Origin: GWE2-40-63 sp050251815
GTDB lineage: Bacteria > Bacteroidota > Bacteroidia > Bacteroidales > SZUA-534
NCBI GenBank assembly: GCA_050251815.1
Contig: JBFWMB010000006.1
Coordinates: forward strand, 1 to 64,000
Length of the DNA: 64,000 nt
Direction of reading: 5' to 3'
The number at the start of each line of letters is the position of its first letter. Position 1 is the stretch's first letter. The position numbers and the translations under genes are program-made. Positions 33,399 to 40,830 of the stretch are shown here, piece by piece. The notes below the pieces were generated by a model. The model was not told the DNA's origin. It searched no databases and saw only the letters and a program-made list of their open reading frames with translations.

Positions 33399-33908
33399 CT
33401 ACCAATTCACAACGGCTTTGTTAAAAATATCATCGACCAATTGTTCCACAATTACTTCTATCAGGGAATCTTCTACGTCCTGCAAATTCTGGTCACTGCT
33501 GTAATCTTCGTATCTTGAAAACTGGGTGTCGAAATTTGCTTTCGGATCTTTTTCGTTTACAAACTTAACTTTTATGGTTATGGTCAGGCGGTTTTGTGCT
33601 GCCTGGTCGGTTCCGGCCTGAATAGCCATGGGTTTGGTGTTGTAATCAACAATAGTGCCCTCGAACTGCAAATGGCCGTTTTGCTGAACCAGCTGCAGGC
33701 TGGTTTGAGTCATAAACTTATCTTTCAGGGCTTCGGTTAGAACATTACTCAACATGGGGTTTACCAGCGCTGCCATGTTTGGAAACTCCGCAATTGAAAC
33801 CGTTTCGGTTCCCGGAGGAATACTGGCTCCGGTAAAAGAATATTTTATACTACAAGCCGTGTTTAAAATTAAACTCAGCGTTATTATAATGCTTACTGTG
33901 TGACGCAT
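33399..33908 (-). CDS. lptE: LptE-like lipoprotein
   Basis: A 169-residue outer-membrane lipoprotein (signal ending LNTAC, C19) of the Bacteroidota LptE-like group that plugs LptD in lipopolysaccharide export. Seen are CSIKYSFTGASIPPGTETVSIAEFPNMAALV, typical of the family, and a two-layer alpha/beta pattern. The start at 33908 follows the sigma-54 activator stop by 13 bases; an upstream in-frame Met (33938) would overlap that gene. The gene name is by family resemblance and operon position. Confidence 0.8.
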   Translation of the reverse strand: MRHTVSIIITLSLILNTACSIKYSFTGASIPPGTETVSIAEFPNMAALVNPMLSNVLTEALKDKFMTQTSLQLVQQNGHLQFEGTIVDYNTKPMAIQAGTDQAAQNRLTITIKVKFVNEKDPKANFDTQFSRYEDYSSDQNLQDVEDSLIEVIVEQLVDDIFNKAVVNW

Positions 33909-33921
33909 GATTTTCTTCTTT

Positions 33922-35163
33922 TTATAAATCCAATTCATATTCCTTAATCTTACGATACAGGGTTCGTTCCGAGATGCCTAAGTCTTCGGCAGCATATTTA
34001 CGTTTTCCCTTATGCTTTTCAAGCGCCTTAACAATCATTTCTTTTTCTTTGTCGATCAACGAAAGCGATTCCTCAATGAATTCTTCGGTGTCCTGAATCT
34101 GCTCATCGTTAACCGTATCGCGACTGATAATTACCGTTGGTTGTCGTTCGGTTGCGTCAGGAATTGATATGTCATTATCATCCCAAAGGTTCTTGATTAT
34201 TCGTGCATGATCATCGTTCAAGTCTCGTTTCTCAACGCCTTGTTTCATTAAATCGAGCACCAATCGTTTCAGATCGTTCATGTCACTTTTCATATCGAAC
34301 ATTACTTTGTACAAAATTTCACGTTCGGAATTAAACGTTTGCTCGTCAACCTTCTTGTACAATGCCGGCAATTTACTTCCTTCATAAACAGGAAGGTATT
34401 TCTTTAGGGTTTCGGCCGACACATCGCGTTTTTCTTCTAAAATTGAGATTTGTTCGGTAATATTTTTTAGTTGCCTGATATTTCCCGGCCAACGGTAATT
34501 TTCCAGAACTTTTCTTGATTCAGTATCGAGCGTAAGAGAGGGCATACGAAATTTCTCAGCAAAATCAGAGGCAAATTTTCGGAAAAGCAAGTAAACATCT
34601 TCTTTTCGCTCACGCAAAGGAGGAACCTGAATGGGAACGGTATTTAAGCGGTAATACAAATCTTCGCGAAATTTTCCTTCATCAACTGCTTTTACCATGT
34701 TTACATTGGTTGCCGCCACAACCCTAACATTAGTTTTCATTACTTGTGAGGAGCCGACCCGAATAAACTCGCCTGTTTCGAGAACGCGTAGTAACCTTAC
34801 CTGAGTTGAAAGCGGCAGTTCTGCGACTTCGTCGAGAAAGATGGTTCCATTGTTAGCCACTTCAAAATAACCTTTTCGGGTGTCGGTAGCTCCGGTAAAC
34901 GCGCCCTTTTCGTGTCCAAATAGTTCGGAATCAATGGTTCCTTCAGGTATAGCGCCACAGTTAACTGCAATATATGAGCCGTGCTTACGGCTACTGAATT
35001 GATGGATAATTTTCGGGAACGTTTCTTTTCCTGTTCCACTTTCACCGCTAATTAGAACTGTTAAGTCGGTTGGGGCTACCTGCATGGCAATATCCATGGC
35101 CCGTAACAAACCCTGTGAGTTTCCAATAATTCCAAACCGTTGCTTTACCTGCTGAATGTCCAT
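33922..35163 (-). CDS. Sigma-54-dependent activator (AAA+, Fis HTH), no receiver
   Basis: A 413-residue bacterial enhancer-binding protein that should remodel sigma-54 RNA polymerase. The AAA+ domain starts almost at the N terminus: Walker A GESGTGKE (40-47), the sigma-54 contact loop GAFTGA (87-92) and Walker B TIFLDEVAEL. A linker (about 270-360) leads to a C-terminal Fis-type HTH (AAEDLGISERTLYRKIKEY). There is no N-terminal receiver, GAF or PAS domain, so its control input is not on the protein. ATG 35163 is chosen because upstream in-frame residues look unlike the family. It heads the lptE-TPR-secG run. Its target promoters were not found in the window. Confidence 0.9.
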   Translation of the reverse strand: MDIQQVKQRFGIIGNSQGLLRAMDIAMQVAPTDLTVLISGESGTGKETFPKIIHQFSSRKHGSYIAVNCGAIPEGTIDSELFGHEKGAFTGATDTRKGYFEVANNGTIFLDEVAELPLSTQVRLLRVLETGEFIRVGSSQVMKTNVRVVAATNVNMVKAVDEGKFREDLYYRLNTVPIQVPPLRERKEDVYLLFRKFASDFAEKFRMPSLTLDTESRKVLENYRWPGNIRQLKNITEQISILEEKRDVSAETLKKYLPVYEGSKLPALYKKVDEQTFNSEREILYKVMFDMKSDMNDLKRLVLDLMKQGVEKRDLNDDHARIIKNLWDDNDISIPDATERQPTVIISRDTVNDEQIQDTEEFIEESLSLIDKEKEMIVKALEKHKGKRKYAAEDLGISERTLYRKIKEYELDL

Positions 35164-35414
35164 AATATTTATTACTATATGTATTTTTTGATTTAACTGC
35201 CTGAAAAGAAAACCAAACACCAAGTAAATCGTCTGTGTTTTGGCATCAGTAACAAGCTTAACTTACAATAAAAACAAAACCAACACGATTTGTTTTAAAA
35301 GCCTGACAAAATTACATATTTTTAGGAAACTCTAACCTCAGAAAATCGATAATTGAGGCAAAAACAAGGGTAAAACCTCATATTTTAACCTTAAGTTAAA
35401 AAAAGAACATAAAA

Positions 35415-35484
35415 AAACCTGCCATTACAAGCTAAGGGTTTTGAAATTGGGCTTCAAAACCCAGTAGGCTATATTGGCAGGTTG
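35415..35484 (-). terminator. Long two-arm hairpin after the lipoprotein gene
   Basis: An outer stem AACCTGCCA (35416-35424) with TGGCAGGTT (35475-35483) encloses a second stem GGGTTTTGAA (35436-35445) with TTCAAAACCC (35453-35462). On the minus strand a T7 run follows the outer stem. It works as a terminator but is more elaborate than needed. Confidence 0.7.
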
Positions 35485-35487
35485 GTT

Positions 35488-36294
35488 CTATATAAATGAA
35501 TTTCGTAACTCGGTAATGTAATCTTTTATCTCTACTAATTTTTCTTCTTTCTTTCTACCCTCATGTGCATTATTTATCATATGCATAAGGTTTGCCAAAG
35601 ATTGGTAAAGATCTTTAAACCCGTCGTCGTCTTTATAAGGACTCATAACCATAAGCAAGTCGTTTAATGAGGTGCGGTTCTGAATCATTTTCTCGTATAT
35701 GGCTTGTTGGTTTTCGGCAAACTTAAGGGTGGCACTCATTAAATACATTCCTTCAACCCAACTTCCAGCAAGCGCATACAAAGCCACTTCATTTTTATTG
35801 TTGTCCTCAAGGTTTTTATGCGTGTCGTATTGCGCATTTTTAATCAAAATCAAAAGGGAATCCTTATTGTCAAGGTTTGATTGAACACTTTGAAAGAATT
35901 CACGATTCAGGTTTGATATTTCAAGGTCTTCTACCAATTGCACAAAATTGTCGAGGTAAACAGCCGTTTCATCTTTTTTCTGATAAGTAATGGTATATAT
36001 TAAATCAGCCGCATAGATACCCAAATTTATGGATTTTTGCTTATAAGAAATATAGTTCGACACATTCTCGGCAGGGTTGGTAATGTCGAACACATAGCCG
36101 GCACCGGAATTGTTTAAAAATTCAATCATCTCGTACGATGAGGGCATCGGGTATTTCTCAATCATTTTAACCGCATCGTCAACTACCACATCATCAAATC
36201 CTTGTTCAAGTTGTTTGCTTGACTTTTGATTGTTACATCCTGCAAATACAACAGCAAGAATTAAAATAACTAAATTAAGGTATCGGTTCATCAT
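35488..36294 (-). CDS. Lipoprotein of unknown function
   Basis: A 268-residue lipoprotein (signal MMNRYLNLVILILAVVFAGC, C20) that I do not recognise by function. The mature part is mostly helical, with YISYKQKSINLGIYAADLIYTITYQ and LYALAGSWVEGMYLMSATL, resembling a conserved Bacteroidota hypothetical. It ends five bases before a long structured hairpin. Start 36294 or 36291 are equally good; the earlier in-frame Met (36318) has no signal-like lead. Confidence 0.6.
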   Translation of the reverse strand: MMNRYLNLVILILAVVFAGCNNQKSSKQLEQGFDDVVVDDAVKMIEKYPMPSSYEMIEFLNNSGAGYVFDITNPAENVSNYISYKQKSINLGIYAADLIYTITYQKKDETAVYLDNFVQLVEDLEISNLNREFFQSVQSNLDNKDSLLILIKNAQYDTHKNLEDNNKNEVALYALAGSWVEGMYLMSATLKFAENQQAIYEKMIQNRTSLNDLLMVMSPYKDDDGFKDLYQSLANLMHMINNAHEGRKKEEKLVEIKDYITELRNSFI

Positions 36295-36513
36295 AATCGG
36301 GTTATTAAAAGATTTCAAGTAAATGTAAAAAAAATGTTTGATAAATGCATTACTCCAAATAAAAAAGCAAATTATTCAGAGCGAAGCCATAGCAAAAACC
36401 GCTCATAAAATACCTTATAAGCCACAAAAAACCCAAAACCTAAGGCTTTAAATTCTATTATAAGTCAATGAGAAAGCTACTCTTGGAATAATTAACAAAA
36501 ATTGTTGATAATA

Positions 36514-36544
36514 ATTGTGGTTTAAAATATAAATTGTATTTTTG
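36514..36544 (+). promoter_or_regulatory. Promoter of rplM-rpsI
   Basis: ATTG (36514-36517), 19 bases, then TATTTTTG (36537-36544) match the Bacteroidota TTTG-N19-TAnnTTTG promoter closely. Transcription would begin near 36551, giving a leader of about 58 bases before the GTG of rplM. Confidence 0.7.
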
Positions 36545-36608
36545 CAGACCACATTTGGGGAATAATATCTCGTTGTATTTATGTATTAATTAAAAAGTTA
36601 GGAGTAGC

Positions 36609-37064
36609 GTGGACACGTTAAGTTTTAAAACAAAATCGGCAAACAAGGCAACCGTTGAAAAGAAATGGGTTGTAATTGACGCAAACGAAGCTGTTTTGGG
36701 TCGCCTTGCCACAGGTGTTGCTTTCCTTTTAAGGGGTAAGCACAAAACCGATTTCACTCCTCACGTTGATGGTGGAGATTACGTTATTGTAATCAATGCT
36801 GAAAAAGTTCAGTTAACCGGAAACAAATGGAGTGATAAAGAGTATGTTCGTCACACAGGACACCCTGGAGGACAACGCATTGAAACCGCTGCCGAGCTTA
36901 TGGCCAAAAAGCCAATAGCTATGGTAGAAAAAGCTGTAAAAGGAATGTTGCCTAAGAACCGTTTAGGCCGTCAACTTTACAGGAATTTATATGTATATGC
37001 AGGTGAAACGCATCCGCACGAAGCGCAAAAGCCTGAAAAAATCAGTTTAAATTCAATTAAATAG
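36609..37064 (+). CDS. rplM: 50S ribosomal protein L13
   Basis: A 151-residue large-subunit protein, first gene of the L13-S9 pair. Recognised by WVVIDANEAVLGRLATGVAFLLRGKHKTDFTPHVDGGDYVIVINAEKV (in part) and GMLPKNRLGRQ. It uses a GTG start with a good AGGAG seven bases before, and the MDTLSFKTKSANKATV start is typical for Bacteroidota. The next gene begins 5 bases later. Confidence 0.98.
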   Translation: MDTLSFKTKSANKATVEKKWVVIDANEAVLGRLATGVAFLLRGKHKTDFTPHVDGGDYVIVINAEKVQLTGNKWSDKEYVRHTGHPGGQRIETAAELMAKKPIAMVEKAVKGMLPKNRLGRQLYRNLYVYAGETHPHEAQKPEKISLNSIK

Positions 37065-37069
37065 AAGAA

Positions 37070-37456
37070 ATGGAAGTGATTAACGCAGTTGGACGTAGAA
37101 AGTCTGCAATCGCACGCGTTTACTTGAGCGAAGGAACAGGTAAAATTACGGTAAACAACAAGGACTACAAAGAGTATTTTCCAACAGGAACTTTACAGTA
37201 CATTGTTTTACAACCACTTAACCTGCTCGAACTTGCTAACAAGTACGACGTAAAAGTGAACTTGGATGGCGGTGGTATTAAAGGACAAGCCGAAGCTTTG
37301 CGCTTAGGTATTACCCGGGCTTTACTTATCATTGATGAAGAAAGCCGCGGTAAACTTAAAGCAGCTGGATTTGTTACCCGCGACCCACGCGAAGTTGAGA
37401 GAAAAAAACCAGGACAGAAAAAAGCACGTAAGAAATTCCAGTTCAGTAAGCGTTAA
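37070..37456 (+). CDS. rpsI: 30S ribosomal protein S9
   Basis: A 128-residue small-subunit protein. It shows the S9 signatures NAVGRRKSAIARVYLSEGTG, GGGIKGQAEALRLGITRALL and the basic tail ending KKFQFSKR, which reaches the P-site. Length is standard. It is cotranscribed with rplM. A weak hairpin plus T6 follows at 37514-37549. Confidence 0.98.
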   Translation: MEVINAVGRRKSAIARVYLSEGTGKITVNNKDYKEYFPTGTLQYIVLQPLNLLELANKYDVKVNLDGGGIKGQAEALRLGITRALLIIDEESRGKLKAAGFVTRDPREVERKKPGQKKARKKFQFSKR

Positions 37457-37513
37457 TAGCACTGCAGAATTTCGTTTAGTATCTAAATTGTTAAGATTTC
37501 TTGATACAAAATT

Positions 37514-37549
37514 CAAACGGGCACATATTATCCAGTTCGTTTGTTTTTT
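37514..37549 (+). terminator. Possible terminator/attenuator between rpsI and rpsB
   Basis: CAAACG (37514-37519) pairs with CGTTTG (37538-37543) and T6 follows directly. It could end the rplM-rpsI transcript or form part of an rpsB leader. Confidence 0.35.
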
Positions 37550-37605
37550 AAGAACTACTTAACGATTGCTTTTTCAAAGAATGTAAACGAGTTAAAAAAA
37601 TTAAA

Positions 37606-38445
37606 ATGTCAAGAGTAAGTTTTCAAGAATTATTAGATGCCGGTGCTCATTTTGGACACCTCAAAAGAAAATGGAACCCAAACATGGCTCCCTATATTTT
37701 TATGGAGCGCAACGGGATTCACATTATCGATCTACAAAAAACAGTAGTAAAAATTGACGAGGCTGCCATGGCTATGAAGCAAATTGCCAAGTCTGGTCGT
37801 AAAATACTGTTCGTTGCTACCAAAAAGCAAGCAAAAGATATTGTTGCCGAAAAAGTAAGCAAAATTAACATGCCTTATGTAACTGAACGTTGGTCCGGTG
37901 GTATGTTAACCAACTTCCCCACTATCCGCAAAGCGGTTAAAAAAATGACATCCATCGACAAAATGGGACAAGACGGAACCATGAGCCATTTGTCGAAACG
38001 TGAAATACTACAAATTACCCGTCAACGGGCTAAGCTTGAAAAAAACTTGGGTAGCATTGCCGACCTTACCCGCTTACCAGCAGCTTTGTTTGTAGTTGAT
38101 ATTCAAAAAGAAAAAATTGCCATTGCTGAAGCACGCAGATTACAAATTCCCGTATTTGCAATGGTTGATACCAACTCAGACCCAAACCTGGTTGATTATG
38201 TTATTCCTTGTAACGACGATGCGGCAAAATCAATCCAACTTATTTTGGATACTTTAACAAAAGCCATCGAAGAAGGGTTGTCTGAACGTAAAGTAGAAAA
38301 AGATAAAGACGCTCCAGCTAAAGACAAAAAAGCTCCGAAGCGTGAAACCAAAACAACTGCCAAAAAATCGGCTGCTAAAAAAGAAACTACAGAAGTAGTT
38401 GAAGAGTCGAATGATGAAGTTGAAACAATAGATAACGAAGAATAA
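37606..38445 (+). CDS. rpsB: 30S ribosomal protein S2
   Basis: A 279-residue small-subunit protein. The core (1-230) carries LLDAGAHFGHLKRKWNPNM, RWSGGMLTNFPTIRK and RLPAALFVVDIQKEKIAIAEA. A C-terminal lysine/glutamate-rich extension of about 45 residues is longer than in E. coli S2 (241) but common in Bacteroidota. It is cotranscribed with tsf 18 bases downstream, the conserved rpsB-tsf arrangement. A 149-base leader separates it from rpsI. Confidence 0.98.
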   Translation: MSRVSFQELLDAGAHFGHLKRKWNPNMAPYIFMERNGIHIIDLQKTVVKIDEAAMAMKQIAKSGRKILFVATKKQAKDIVAEKVSKINMPYVTERWSGGMLTNFPTIRKAVKKMTSIDKMGQDGTMSHLSKREILQITRQRAKLEKNLGSIADLTRLPAALFVVDIQKEKIAIAEARRLQIPVFAMVDTNSDPNLVDYVIPCNDDAAKSIQLILDTLTKAIEEGLSERKVEKDKDAPAKDKKAPKRETKTTAKKSAAKKETTEVVEESNDEVETIDNEE

Positions 38446-38463
38446 TCATAAAAACATTATAAT

Positions 38464-39291
38464 ATGTCAATACAAGCAGCTGACGTAGCAAAATTAAGAA
38501 AAATGACTGGTGCCGGTATGATGGATTGCAAAAAAGCCCTTACCGAAGCTGATGGTGATTTTGACCGTGCAGTTCAAATTATCCGTGAAAGAGGACAGGC
38601 AATTGCAAATAAACGTGCCGACAGAGAAGCCACCGAAGGAGCCGTAATTGCTAAAGTATCGGCCGACGGAAAAAAAGGTGCGCTAATAGCCTTAAACTGT
38701 GAAACCGACTTTGTAGCAAAAAACGACGATTTTGTTGCTTTAGCACATAAAATCTGTGACTTGGCTTTAGCTAACTTACCCGAAAACCTTGAAGCACTTT
38801 TAGCTTTGGATTTTAACGGAACAACTCTGGCTGAAGCTGTAGTTGCACAAAGTGGTATTACCGGTGAAAAAATGGAAGTAGCCTTTTATGCTAAAGCTGA
38901 AGCAGAATATGTTGCATCATACATCCACATGGGTAACAAATTAGCCACACTTATTGGTTTTAACCAGGCTGGCTTTGATGCTCAAATTGGTAGAGATGTT
39001 GCCATGCAAGCTGCTGCAATGGCTCCTGTTTCTATCAGCGAAAACGATGTGCCAGCAGAAGTAATTGAAGAAGAACTGAAAATTGCTAAAGAAAAAGCAC
39101 GCTTAGAAGGCAAAGCAGAAGATATGCTTGATAAAATTGCTCAGGGTCGCTTGCAAAAATTCTTCAAAGAGAGTACACTGCTTAACCAGGCATCAGTAAA
39201 AGATAACAAAAGCTCCATTGCTCAAATACTGTCAGGCACTAGTAAAGGCCTTACTGTTGTTGCCATGGAGCGTTATGCCTTAAAATCATAA
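38464..39291 (+). CDS. tsf: Elongation factor Ts
   Basis: A 275-residue nucleotide exchange factor for EF-Tu. It has the N-terminal UBA-like helix (VAKLRKMTGAGMMDCKKALTEA), the core signature LNCETDFVAKNDDF (about 79-92), and coiled-coil and C-terminal parts. Length is close to E. coli EF-Ts (283). The transcript ends at the terminator 39308-39340. Confidence 0.98.
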   Translation: MSIQAADVAKLRKMTGAGMMDCKKALTEADGDFDRAVQIIRERGQAIANKRADREATEGAVIAKVSADGKKGALIALNCETDFVAKNDDFVALAHKICDLALANLPENLEALLALDFNGTTLAEAVVAQSGITGEKMEVAFYAKAEAEYVASYIHMGNKLATLIGFNQAGFDAQIGRDVAMQAAAMAPVSISENDVPAEVIEEELKIAKEKARLEGKAEDMLDKIAQGRLQKFFKESTLLNQASVKDNKSSIAQILSGTSKGLTVVAMERYALKS

Positions 39292-39307
39292 CAATCTTTA
39301 TAATTCA

Positions 39308-39340
39308 AAAAAAGAGTCCTTTCAGGGCTCTTTTTTTTTG
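39308..39340 (+). terminator. Intrinsic terminator after tsf
   Basis: AAAGAGTCCT and AGGGCTCTTT form a stem with a short loop, followed by nine T residues, 17 bases after the tsf stop. Confidence 0.88.
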
Positions 39341-39446
39341 CCAAATATTTTATTTTTATTGACAAAGAGAGATAAAAAAAGAAATTCCTTTATCAATAAA
39401 ATGGATACATTGTATTATATTCGACTAAAAATTTAAAAACAACCTT

Positions 39447-40157
39447 ATGTTAAAATACAAACGGGTTTTGTTAAAATTGAGCGGTGAAGCCTTGATGGGA
39501 AGCCAATCACATGGTATCGATCCCAATCAATTGAAAACCTACGCCCAACAAATTAAAACCATCGTTGCTAAAGGAGCGCAAGTAGGAATTGTTATTGGTG
39601 GTGGAAATATATTCAGAGGTTTAAGCGGTGCTGCTCAAGGTTTTGACCGGATTAATGGCGATTACATGGGAATGCTTGCTACGGTTGTAAATTGCCTGGC
39701 GCTTCAATCGGCCCTCGAAAGCATACAATGTAAAGCAACTGTTCTTACAGCCATAAGAATGGAACCTATTGCTGAATTTTACAGCAAACAAAAAACCCGT
39801 TCGCTACTTGATGAAGGACAAGTGGTAATTTTCTCAGCTGGTACCGGAAACCCCTATTTTACAACCGACACAGCATCGGCATTGCGGGCCATTGAAATGC
39901 AAGCCGAAGTAATGCTCAAAGGAACCCGGGTTGATGGCGTGTACACCGCCGATCCCGAAAAAGATCCCAAAGCCATAAAATACCAAACATTGACTTATGA
40001 CGAAGCTTATCAAAAAAACCTTAAGGTAATGGATCTTACCTCGTTTACTATGTGCAAGGAAAACAACATGCCGATTATTGTATTCGACATGAATACCGAC
40101 GGCAACCTTGAAAAAGTAGTTGTAGGCGAACCTATTGGAACTTTAGTGAGTAATTAA
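39447..40157 (+). CDS. pyrH: Uridylate kinase
   Basis: A 236-residue amino-acid-kinase-fold enzyme converting UMP to UDP in pyrimidine synthesis; hexameric in bacteria. Seen are VLLKLSGEALMG (7-18), the glycine loop VIGGGNIFRG (50-59), and TDTASALRAIEMQAEVMLKGTRVDGVYTADP. Length matches E. coli PyrH (241). It is followed by frr 36 bases later, the conserved pyrH-frr pair. Confidence 0.98.
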   Translation: MLKYKRVLLKLSGEALMGSQSHGIDPNQLKTYAQQIKTIVAKGAQVGIVIGGGNIFRGLSGAAQGFDRINGDYMGMLATVVNCLALQSALESIQCKATVLTAIRMEPIAEFYSKQKTRSLLDEGQVVIFSAGTGNPYFTTDTASALRAIEMQAEVMLKGTRVDGVYTADPEKDPKAIKYQTLTYDEAYQKNLKVMDLTSFTMCKENNMPIIVFDMNTDGNLEKVVVGEPIGTLVSN

Positions 40158-40193
40158 TTATATTTTTACCTTGAAACTTTAAACGGAATCCTT

Positions 40194-40757
40194 ATGACAG
40201 AAGATATTCAAATGGTAATAGATCTTACCGAAGAATCCATGTCCAAAGCAATGGAGCACCTCGACGAAACACTGATTCACATCAGGGCTGGAAAAGCTGA
40301 TCCACGTATGCTTGAAGGACTTACGGTTGATTATTATGGTTCACAAACAGTTATCACCCAGGTGGCCAACATTAACACACCCGACGCCCGTACCATTAAA
40401 ATTCAACCCTGGGAAAGAAACATGATTGATCCCATTGAAAAAGCTATCATGTATGCCAATCTGGGTTTTAACCCAACCAACAATGGGGAAGCTATTTTGA
40501 TTAATGTTCCGCCGCTTACCGAAGAACGGCGCAGGGATTTGGTTAAACAAGCCCGCCACGAAGGTGAAAACACCAAAGTGAGTATTCGGAATGCACGTAA
40601 AGATGCCAACGACCAATTAAAAAAAATGCTTAAAGATGGACTGGCTGAAGACCTGGAAAAAGATGCTGCAGCTAAGGTACAAAAGATGACCGATGACTAC
40701 ACCAAAAAAGTAGAAGAACGCATCAAACTAAAAGAAGATGACATCATGAAAATATAA
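40194..40757 (+). CDS. frr: Ribosome recycling factor
   Basis: A 187-residue factor splitting post-termination ribosomes with EF-G. It is a three-helix bundle with the signatures HIRAGKADPRMLEGLTVDYYGS, NIRIxPPLTEERRRDLVKQA-like (INVPPLTEERRRDLVKQARHE) and VSIRNARKDANDQLKK. Length is normal (185). It ends the pyrH-frr unit at the terminator 40761-40784. Confidence 0.98.
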   Translation: MTEDIQMVIDLTEESMSKAMEHLDETLIHIRAGKADPRMLEGLTVDYYGSQTVITQVANINTPDARTIKIQPWERNMIDPIEKAIMYANLGFNPTNNGEAILINVPPLTEERRRDLVKQARHEGENTKVSIRNARKDANDQLKKMLKDGLAEDLEKDAAAKVQKMTDDYTKKVEERIKLKEDDIMKI

Positions 40758-40760
40758 AAT

Positions 40761-40784
40761 CCGCCTTAGGGCGGTTTTTTTTTA
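40761..40784 (+). terminator. Intrinsic terminator after frr
   Basis: CCGCC-ttag-GGCGG hairpin followed by nine T residues, 3 bases after the frr stop. Confidence 0.9.
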
Positions 40785-40830
40785 ATGCAATGCAACTGAT
40801 AATTAGTATATTTAAAAACTTTTTTTTCGG

